64,000 nucleotides of DNA. Source: Rhynchopus euleeides (lineage: Eukaryota; Euglenozoa; Diplonemea; Diplonemida; Diplonemidae). The notes beneath the pieces are model-generated. The model worked only from the letters and a program-made list of their open reading frames with translations. It was not told the DNA's origin and searched no databases. The stretch spans positions 868,001 to 932,000 of the forward strand of contig OY723301.1 in assembly GCA_963210315.1 (NCBI GenBank), in the 5' to 3' direction. Each line of letters begins with the position of its first letter. The first letter of the stretch is position 1. Positions 56,630 through 64,000 of this stretch are shown here, one piece after another. The position numbers and the translations under genes were made by a program.

Positions 56630-57254
56630 CTCCCCTGGCCTCCCCCACACACCACGCCCCTTCGGGAGAGGGTGGGCTGGGGTGGGGAGAGGGTGTCCTG
56701 GTGGTGGCGGTGGAGTTGCTGTGGTGGAGCAGGGATTGGAAGGCTGGCGCAGTGGCTGGGTTGGGAGGAGGGGAGGGGGAAGTGGAAGGGGGGGGTTCAA
56801 TGGGCAGTAAAGGAGAGCAGGGCCGGGGGGGAGAGATGATGGGGTGGGGTGTGTGGGCCCAGGGCTTCTATTCAATCTAGATCTCAATCGGGGCACAGCC
56901 CCGGAAATCGCACTGGGTGTCAACAGACACAGCGCAGGGGGGTTTTGCCCTATTTTGTTCCCACCCCCCAGCAACGCATGCAACAGAGGGCGCGCCGTTG
57001 GGGGAGAGGGGGGGGGGGGTTGCTGTCTGCAGACAGCGCACAACGCATATAAAAAACACTACCCAGGCAACTTTGCCTCTACCTCGGTACCGACCTCAGC
57101 AGTGCTATATAAGCTTCTACCACAGAGAGGGTGCTATCCCTTCGAAAGTGCAGCAAAGGCAGATCCGAGGTCACACTCTGGAGTGTGTAGCTCTGCCTGG
57201 GGCTGGCACCTCCGCTGTGATCCGTGACAGAGAAGGCACGCAGCAACCCGCCGC
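56630..57254. other. Intergenic, upstream of Tudor-like gene 2
   Basis: 625 bp with G-runs and TGGTGG tracts. No gene is recognised. Confidence 0.5.
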
Positions 57255-58841
57255 CTAACTCCCTTCCGCTTCGAAATCCTTCTCGTCCAGCCCCAGGGCC
57301 CTGCACTTCTCCGCGATGCAGAGCGACAGCTGCGTGATGTAGCTGTCCTCTGCCGACATCACACCCGTCGCCAGCAGGCGCCGCCTGTTCGCAACCTCCC
57401 GCTTCAGAGCCTCCGCGAGGTCGCCCCGCAGCAGCGCAGGCACGCCGGGGGACGGAGACCCCGCTGAAACAGGGCTCCGCAGAAACGGGTCCCCACCACC
57501 ACCACCAGGCGGGGTCCCTGGGGGGCCACCATCTACAGAACTGACGTCACCGCCACCACCACCACCATACAGAACACCCGCGCTGCCAAGAGCCCCACCC
57601 AGGGCAAAGGTGCTGTGCTCACCACCGCCGCCTCCACCTCCAGCACCCCTCCTCGTGGCAGGTGTGGTTCCGGGGCTGGAGGAGACGCAGACGTCGTCCG
57701 CAGCGGGGGTGCTGCACAGCGGGCTGCCCGACGAAGCTCCGCCATCCCGCTGCGGACGCCGTGCGGAGGAGCCTGACGCCGCGCGGCGGGAGGCGCGCGG
57801 CTGCTGCTGCTGCTCCGACAGCGCAGCCTCGCGCTCCACCATCTCCGCCTCAGCCAGGAGGCGCTTCAGCTCCTCCCCGCTCTGCAGCTGCGGGGTGAAG
57901 GCGAACGGATCTGCCACAGCGTGCTGCGAGGCCTCGCCACCTCCCCCCTGCGCCACACCGCCCTGCGGCCCCTGCGGGGCCTGGCTGAGGTGCTGCTGCG
58001 TCGCGCTGAACAGCGCCGCTTCCCTCTCCATCTGCCGCAGCATCGAGGCCTCCTGCATGGCCTGCGCGCGGCGCACCGAATGCCTCTCGCTCTCGATCGC
58101 CTCTATCTGCTGCCTCTGCGCCACGGACAGCAGCTTGTTGTACTCCGAGGCGAGATGCTTTATCTTGTTGCGGTAGCGCAGGCTGGAGGCACGCTCCGTT
58201 TGATACTTCTCCAACAAATCGTCACGCTCCGACTCCGCCTTCCCGAGGGTCTGCTGTGCCTCCCGCAGCTCGAGGGTTAGCCGCGTGGCCTCCCCACCTA
58301 GGACATGATCCCGTTTGTATTCAGCATACTCCGTGCACAGCCTGTCGTAGTCACGCTGCAGGCGGTCAACACGCCCCTGCATGAGAGTGTTCTCCTCTTG
58401 CAGCTCCTTCGCCTTTGCGTTGAGCGCCTCTGTGTTGAAGAAGGTGCGTTCCGCCTCCTGCCTGACCCGCTCCTCAGCCTCCCGCACCTTGCTCTCATGC
58501 TCGAGGACCAGCTGGGAGCGTTTTCGGGTCAGTTCAGCCTCCTTTGCAGCGAGGCGGTCCTCACGCTCCTGAAGGCTTTCGAGGGTGCGGGAGACTCGAA
58601 GCGAGAGCTGATGAACCTGGTCCTTCTGCCGCTCGAAGGCCTCCAGCCGCTGCTGCTCGCGCTTGGCAATCTCCTCGTCGACCTTCCGCCCCAGGGTGAC
58701 CCGCTCCCTCTCCAGCCGCTTTTCGAACTTCCGCCGCTCCTCCACCTTCCACACCTCCAGGTCCCACGCAGCCTCATACTCAGGCGTCCCACGCACCCCC
58801 TCCGGCACCACCACAGCGGGCATCGCAGGTGGGGACGTCAT
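57255..58841 (-). CDS. CEP120: CEP120-like centriole coiled-coil protein (C-terminal type)
   Basis: 528 residues, intronless, ATG at 58841. Residues ~20-275 are a charged coiled coil that opens with YEAAWDLEVWKVEERRKFEK, resembling the start of the CEP120 coiled coil (YEAALELELWKE...). Within it LQEREDRLAAKEAEL also matches CEP120 layout. Then comes a Gln/Ala/Gly-rich linker, and near the C-terminus RRLLATGVMSAEDSYITQL, which resembles the LL-TGV-x3-D-xxI--L ending of CEP120. CEP120 acts in centriole elongation in animals and in flagellate protists. The C2 domains that make up the N-terminal half of CEP120 are absent here, and no other exon is evident before the hAT insertion 70 bp upstream. 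It may be a short orthologue or a truncated one. Confidence 0.65.
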   Translation of the reverse strand: MTSPPAMPAVVVPEGVRGTPEYEAAWDLEVWKVEERRKFEKRLERERVTLGRKVDEEIAKREQQRLEAFERQKDQVHQLSLRVSRTLESLQEREDRLAAKEAELTRKRSQLVLEHESKVREAEERVRQEAERTFFNTEALNAKAKELQEENTLMQGRVDRLQRDYDRLCTEYAEYKRDHVLGGEATRLTLELREAQQTLGKAESERDDLLEKYQTERASSLRYRNKIKHLASEYNKLLSVAQRQQIEAIESERHSVRRAQAMQEASMLRQMEREAALFSATQQHLSQAPQGPQGGVAQGGGGEASQHAVADPFAFTPQLQSGEELKRLLAEAEMVEREAALSEQQQQPRASRRAASGSSARRPQRDGGASSGSPLCSTPAADDVCVSSSPGTTPATRRGAGGGGGGGEHSTFALGGALGSAGVLYGGGGGGDVSSVDGGPPGTPPGGGGGDPFLRSPVSAGSPSPGVPALLRGDLAEALKREVANRRRLLATGVMSAEDSYITQLSLCIAEKCRALGLDEKDFEAEGS

Positions 58842-59232
58842 CGGTGGTGGGGCGAGGACCAGGCAGAGGGGCCACTACGCCATGCCTTTTTTGTGTAGAG
58901 AGGGGAGAGGGCAGGGGCTTAGCTTGGATTTTGGGGTTGGGGCCGAAACTCGGTCAGACTCGGTCACAGTACACACGCAGTTGATTTGCTCCCCACCACC
59001 TGGTTCACCCAGAATTCGACGTTGCTGCCTTCCCGGTTCCCCCCCTTCTTATCTGGAACACCAGCTCAGCAACCAGGTTTGCAGCCTCAACCTGGGGTTG
59101 CTTTGTTGCCTTTGTAGGTGTGCATTGGCAGCTTCCCGCCAGTGGCGGATGCAGTCTCGGCAGCGCAGATAGTCCTGAAGTGGGCTGAAAAAGAGCTTTG
59201 TTGGTGATTCCGTGAAATTTTCCATATACCTC

Positions 59233-59385
59233 GGGTACCCGGAGAGAATGTCACCCCCCCTCGGCCTCCGCTTGGGCTCCAACGGCCACCCTGTACAGAG
59301 GGTGGGACGGTAGCGGCTGGGAAGAATGTCACCCCCCCCTCGGCCCTGGGCCCTCGAGGGGGGTGACATTCTCTCGGGGTACCCT
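59233..59385. mobile_element. 153-bp hairpin MITE nested in hAT element
   Basis: Inverted ends GGGTACCCGGAGAGAATGTC and GACATTCTCTCGGGGTACCC (one mismatch), with ACCCCCC tracts inside. A third partial copy of GAATGTCACCCCCCC lies in the loop near 59323. Confidence 0.6.
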
Positions 59386-59751
59386 AGGACCTCGCAGAGT
59401 GGCTTCGGGGATACCCTGTGAATCTTCGCGACATTCCACTCCACAAAGTACATTTGCAAGGCTTTCGCTGCTCAGTTGGCGAAGCCTGGTGGAGACAAGG
59501 CGGTGCTTGGAAAACAAGCGTTCAACAGAAGCAGTGCCCAGCCGAAGCATAGATGCAAGCTGGAGTAGCCTGCATGTTGCTGGGTACGTGAGAGCGAGGT
59601 TTGCCGAGGTAAACCGCTGAATAACCTCCTGCAGATCACGCAGGCCCAACCTCCGAAACTCGGAACAGACACCCGGGCACCTTGCAGAAGGGCAGTCTTG
59701 TGCGCCTGTGCCCACTTCGGTGGGTGTGCTGGGGCATTGAAGTCCGGGCAA
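59329..59751 (-). pseudogene. hAT transposase C-terminal fragment
   Basis: The frame includes DLQEVIQRFTSANLALTYPA, then CRLLQLASMLRLGTASVERL and FSKHRLVSTRLRQLSSESLA, a clear hAT dimerisation domain with the ER-FS motif as VERLFS. Downstream it runs into the nested MITE; upstream no catalytic core is seen, so the gene is not intact. Confidence 0.7.
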
Positions 59752-60101
59752 GGGTACGCGCCAGTGATCCCCGGGAGAGGTGCCAGGTAATGGTCAGCGA
59801 TGTAGCCCAGAGCCTCCTGCACCTGCGTGCCCACCATGTTGCCGGGAGACGGAATTCGAGACTGCTGACGTTATTCTTACGCTAGCGACGAATACGGGAC
59901 AGAAGGAGAATGGGGTGTTCGCGTTCGCTCGCACGCGTGCTTCACCTCCTGTGCTGCTGCACCCCAAGAAAAATCCGCTTTTTTCCCCGAAAATTTATAC
60001 TTTTTTTTTGTTTTTTGAGCTGACCGAGTTTTTTTCCGGGTTTGGCTGAAACTCGGTCAGCTGACCGAGTTTCCCCCCCCAAGCTAAGCCTCTGGAGAGG
60101 G

Positions 60102-60828
60102 TAGTGGTCCCCTGCATGTTGGGGGGGTGGGATGGGTGGGGGTGCAAGTCTCCGAGAGGCGTGGGGAGGCAAAGTGCCGCTTCAACTCTGCCGCCCTTTC
60201 TCTACTGTTTGATACACTTCGTTTGATGCGTTGACGCTTCCCACAGGGCTGGTGTTGCGTGGTGGTGCGACAAAGCCGGGGGGACGGGGGCTGGGGGGCT
60301 GGACAGGAGAGGGGGTCGCGGCTGCCTGAGAGACGTGAAAACCAGCAACGGCATCAGCCCATGATGTGCCGCTGCTTCTCGTTGCTGTCGTATACTTCGT
60401 TTGTTTAGTGCGGGGTTGTACCGAGCAAACCCTGTGATACGACCATCACTGTCCGCACACCCACACACCGACAGGGGGGATAGAGCGAAAGGGGTGAGGC
60501 AGTAGCGGTGTGTTCTCCCCCCACCCTCACCCCTCCCCCACCACCCCCCCCCGGGTGACCCCCCCCCCTCTCGCCCAACTCGTTGTGTGCATGCCACAGG
60601 TGTGATGAAGTGGCGAAGGCGTGAGTGTGTGTGACCCCCGCCACCCCACCCACACCCACACCAGAAGAGGAGGTCCCGGAGCCCGGGAGTGTGGGGGAGC
60701 AAGGCAGAAACCCAAGCCGTGGTGGCATGGGTTGGGGGGCCAACAAGCAAAAGCTTGTTGGGTGGGGGGGTGGGCCTGATAACAATCACCACCGAACCCT
60801 TGCATTGCCGTGCCAGGGGTGACCACCC
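60102..60828. other. Gene-free stretch, downstream flank of phosphatase gene
   Basis: C/G runs and a copy of the GATGCGTTGACGCTTCC motif at 60225. Nothing else is recognised. Confidence 0.5.
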
Positions 60829-62210
60829 TCAGTCAGGTTCGTCGTCTTCAGTCAAGGGCATAGGGGCGTTTGCTGGACGTCGTCTCGCAAATTCCGGCGC
60901 CTCGAGGAAGACGTTGAAGTGCCTGTGGGGATGGAGGGGGTGTGTGCAATGGGTGTGGCATGCTGCATGTTGCGAGGTTCAATGCAGAGGGTTTGACAAA
61001 AGATGGAGGTGCCCCGCCTTGTGGCCTCTTGAGGGGTGAGGGGCACAACAGCAACACATGATGGTGATGTTGTGTGGGCCCTCATACACACAGTTAACAT
61101 ACCTGGGCTGGATCTGTGACTCCGAGTTTACAATGAGGTCGTCATCCACCTGCAGAATAGCCGCCTTGTTGCGGCAGCGGTAGCAGTAGTTCGGCGCAGA
61201 CCACACGGTGGCGCACTTCCCGTTAAACAGGATGTGATACCCTTCGGAGCAAAGCTGGTGCGCACGCACCAGAGACCCCAGGTTGTTCATGTGGAGGAAG
61301 CGGTCGAGGATGTCTTCACCGAAGGTGAAGCCGGCACCCCGCACCGACACGGAGAAGCCTTCCGTCGCAGGGTCGGGGTCGGACCACATCATGTCGGAGA
61401 AGGGGCCGTCGCGAGGCACCTCGCTGAAGCGGTTGATGACACGCACGTGGTCCAACAGGAGGACGCTGGGCGAGATCCCGCCGTGCACCGCGAACACGCG
61501 GCTGTCTATAAGCGCAGAAATCGTGAGGCAGTCAAACACCTCCATCACAGCACCCCACACCACGGCACTCCCGTATTTGCAAACACACTCGGAGTAAAAC
61601 CCGTACACCATAGACGTGCTCCGCGTCTCGTGGTTCCCGCGCAACAGGGTGATACGTGCGGGGTACCGCAGCTTGTAGCACAGCAGCAGCGAAATAGTCT
61701 CGATGCTGTAATACCCACGGTCAACGTAATCCCCGAGGAACAGATAGTTCTGTGGCAGGTGGCGGTGTGTGTCGTGCGCGAGGCGGGTGGGGATTTTCAC
61801 CGACAGGTGGCTTTGGGATGGGGGATCGAGAACGGAATATATAACCCAAACGCGCATTCGCTGATGCGAGGGAGATACACACATGCCACTCATGCCCGGT
61901 GGGTGGGATAGCAAAGTCTGGCGGGCAGCCCCCACCTCGAGGACGAAGAAGGGAAGAAGCGGTGTGTGTTGTGCGCATCATGTCGGGAGCATACCGTGTC
62001 GGGAGGCCATCCGCCGACTCTGAACATCTCCATCAAGTCCCAGAACTGCCCGTGGATATCGCCAACGACTGTTACCGGCGAGTCAACGCACTTCACATTG
62101 CTCTCGTCAGCCACGATGTCCCGCACACTCGCGCACACCCACAAAATCTCCTCTCCAGTGAGGCAGGCCCCTGACTTCAGCCGTTCGATCAGCACATCTA
62201 GGTCCAGCAT
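60829..62210 (-). CDS. PP2A/PP4/PP6-family Ser/Thr phosphatase catalytic subunit, divergent
   Basis: Three exons: 62210-61995, 61749-61103, 60922-60829, joined in frame (phases 0 and 2) to 318 residues. Introns of 245 and 180 bp have GTATGC/GTATGT donors and ACAG acceptors. All PPP metal-binding and catalytic blocks are present: GDIHGQ (50-55), GDYVDRG (78-84), RGNHE (109-113), HGG, WSDP, RAHQ and SAPNYCYR. DESNVKCVDSPVTVVGDIHG and MFRVGG favour PP4. The enzyme hydrolyses phosphoserine/phosphothreonine as part of regulatory complexes. The tail ends TEDDEPD instead of the family's conserved Tyr-Phe-Leu, whose Leu is methylated to recruit regulatory subunits. There are many other substitutions, so this is a divergent paralogue. 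The start is at MLDLDVLIER, matching the usual N-terminus length. Confidence 0.9.
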
Positions 62211-63790
62211 TGTGGCAACTCTCTGCAACAAGCCACTCCCCTACCGACGGGAAGGGGGACCAACACCCTGGCACGCGAAAACCCCCTTTTTTGCAGTTGT
62301 GCCCGGCAGAGGACCCGGGGCGGGGCGGGGCGGGGTGGGGGGTTCTTTATGAGATGTCTAAATAAGCCAGGAGAAAGAAGGGGTGGGGGTGGGGGGAGTT
62401 GGGTGCTAGCCTCAAGAAAAGTCTAATACATTGCCCAGGGGAGGCGCGGGACGGGTGTACACGGGGTGTAGGTCTGTGTGTGCCGGGTAGCGGTGGGCGG
62501 TGGGGGGGAGGGGGAGCAAATCACTCCCGTCCTGCAGGTGGGGGGTGTCGAGTGGATTAAAAGATGTTTTGCCAAACCCGGGTGAACAAGCCTCGCGTTG
62601 ACACACAGGGTTGCTATCCAAAATCCTGGGCGAAGAAGCGTGGGGCGGGGGCGGGGTGTGCGGGGAGGGGAGGGGGTGTGTGCCACCCGGTGCACAACCG
62701 GGCAGGCCTGCGCCCGCCCCTCCTTCAGGCCTGGCACATGTGTTTTTGAAGACACTGATGACATATCCCGACTCCTCTTTCTCCTCTTTGCTGCTGCCCC
62801 TTCTTTTCTTGTCGCGCCAAAAGGGGGCGCGGGGTAGTTGGCCTGTTGCCCCTTTCAGCTTCCGGGGATGGGGATGACGAGGGATTCAACCAAACAACAG
62901 ACACACGTGCGCGAGAATCTTTTTGTCGTAGAACAGTGCAGAGCACACAGAACACGCCCCCCTCCCCCACTCTTGATGGATAGCCACTGGGCACACACAT
63001 ACACATATGGGGGCACTTCATATTGCTACGCGCAGGGGATACCGATTCAAAACGTGGTCACAACCCACACACTGCTGGCCAGGAACCCCGCAGCCAGACA
63101 CGAGCAACGCACGCCACTGGATCCCTCTTATGCATGATCTCTGCAGGGGAGGGGGGGGGGGAGTGGGTCCTGACACACCCACGCACCCAACCCACCCCAA
63201 CCTGCCACCTGATTAGTTCACACCCCTCCGGCTTCCCCCGGCTGATTTCCGGCCACGCCGGGCGCAAACCACCACCACCAAAACCTCGCCAAACTCGGGT
63301 CAAACCGAGGTAAGGTGCAGCGACACTGCACGCCCCCCTTGGCTGATGCCAGTCTGGGGTTGATGGTGAGGCTCGCAGCAGGTTCTGCTTTGTTTCGCGG
63401 GGGGCTCTGCACCAACTCCCTCTGACCAGACATGGGTGGGTTTTGCGGGAGGCAGGCAGAGGGCAAGGGTTGGGAAGGGTGTGTTGCCTCTAGGAGCAAA
63501 ACAAGAGAGGGCACCCTGGCTGAAAAATCCACGGAATGTGCGGGGCACAAAAAGGCCAGGCGTGTGCAGACCGGGTGATAATCTGGACAATCCTTTCTTT
63601 TGGTTGCGGTGGGTTGCCAGCGGTGGCGCGAACCCGGCCTCCTTCGCCCTGTTTCGAACGTGTCGGCGCGCCAACGAGAAAAGCCGTTTTCCCGAAACCC
63701 TGTCGTTGATTATCCACGAATGGTCCCGCGATTTCCCCGCACCAGATGTACTTCACAGCTGTTCCGTGCGCCGTTGGGTTTGGTGATTTC
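62211..63790. other. Gene-free stretch upstream of phosphatase gene
   Basis: Mixed sequence with G-runs; several frames of about 100 codons (for example 63436-63786 plus) have no recognised domain. Confidence 0.45.

Positions 63791-63791
<1 letters not shown>

Positions 63792-63820
<29 letters not shown>
63792..63820 (+). repeat. (GT)n microsatellite
   Basis: About 14 GT units directly in front of the second conserved 180-nt element. The first copy is also preceded by a shorter CACGTGTGG. Confidence 0.95.
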
Positions 63821-63821
<1 letters not shown>

Positions 63822-64000
63822 GTTATAAAGTTTTAAGGCGGTGTCGCCCTGCACGGGCAGTAGCACCTCCCCTTCAGTATCGCACTCCCGAAGGATTCCC
63901 CAACACGACGTGACACCGGTTTCGACGCGTACTCTTCGTACCCCTCCCCCCGGCCGCGTCTCTTCAGCGAAGAACCGGGGATAATCGGACCAGGGCTAGC
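63821..64000 (+). ncRNA. Candidate structured RNA (copy 2, cut by window end)
   Basis: It matches 15356-15535 with two substitutions over about 180 nt, starting GGTTATAAAG and stopping at the window edge in CAGGGCTAGC. The helix GACGCG/CGCGTC and the hairpin TCTTC-AGC-GAAGA are unchanged. The closing strands needed for the outer helix lie beyond the window. Confidence 0.4.

Larger units (their letters stand above)
58912..60093. mobile_element. hAT element, degenerate
   Basis: Ends CAGGGGCTTAGCTTGG and CCAAGCTAAGCCTCTG; target duplication GGAGAGGG at 58904-58911 and 60094-60101 (8 bp, if the last G is assigned to the duplication). Subterminal words are CGAAACTCGGTCAG at both ends. The interior holds a hAT transposase C-terminal fragment on the minus strand and a nested hairpin element. 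It ends 70 bp from the start codon of the CEP120-like gene. Confidence 0.8.

Noticed and set aside
1-64000. tRNA and rRNA genes
   Set aside because: Scanning by eye for A/B-box pairs and for conserved rRNA segments found none convincing; the B-box-like CGCTTCAATCC in the 375-bp repeat lacks a matching A box and cloverleaf.
1-64000. CRISPR array, bacterial operon or phage region
   Set aside because: Direct repeats present are tandem satellites or transposon words without spacer structure, and spliced genes show this is eukaryotic nuclear DNA.

Overview
This is a 64 kb piece of a GC-rich nuclear genome from a unicellular eukaryote. Three things show this: phased spliceosomal introns with GTATGT/GTATGC donors and CAG acceptors, long gene-free stretches, and a dense load of eukaryotic DNA transposons. 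A CEP120-type centriole protein suggests a lineage that builds flagella or centrioles. I cannot place the species; an alga or other protist is likely. Intergenic DNA is full of (G)n/(C)n runs. About 200 bases at 26905-27104 are an assembly gap.

Host genes. All eight recognisable intact host genes lie on the minus strand. They are: a dual-specificity phosphatase flanked by gelsolin-like regions (9891-12809, one intron); a coiled-coil protein (13474-14991); two tandem secreted SGNH hydrolases (17104-17871, 19558-20325); a membrane-anchored SGNH paralogue (38633-39838); two adjacent nuclear-type proteins with Tudor-like repeats and a shared C-terminal module (47175-50777, 52973-56629); a CEP120-like coiled-coil protein (57255-58841); and a divergent PP2A/PP4-family phosphatase with two introns (60829-62210). 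A partial basic reading frame abuts the gap at 26234-26904.

Mobile DNA. The window opens with the C-terminus of a hAT transposase. At 4.4-8.7 kb a 2.97 kb terminal-inverted-repeat (TIR) element sits inside an older one. At 22.0-29.1 kb there is a nest at least six elements deep, bounded by CACGGTGGGATC termini. At 30.0-35.1 kb lies a 5,078 bp foldback element with hAT-like termini and an exact 8-bp target duplication (GGCGGTTT), whose body is a telomere-like array in two mirror-image arms. A hAT-like remnant occupies 41.8-45.3 kb, and another hAT copy lies 70 bp upstream of the CEP120-like gene at 58.9-60.1 kb. Most of these elements carry, next to their termini, arrays of a short palindromic word that differs from element to element. 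This is the most striking structural theme of the window.

Other repeats. A 375 bp repeat family clusters around the SGNH genes, with a 709 bp direct repeat marking the tandem duplication. A sequence of about 180 bp occurs twice (15356 and 63821) with only two differences and folds into nested helices; it is a candidate structured RNA gene or mobile unit.
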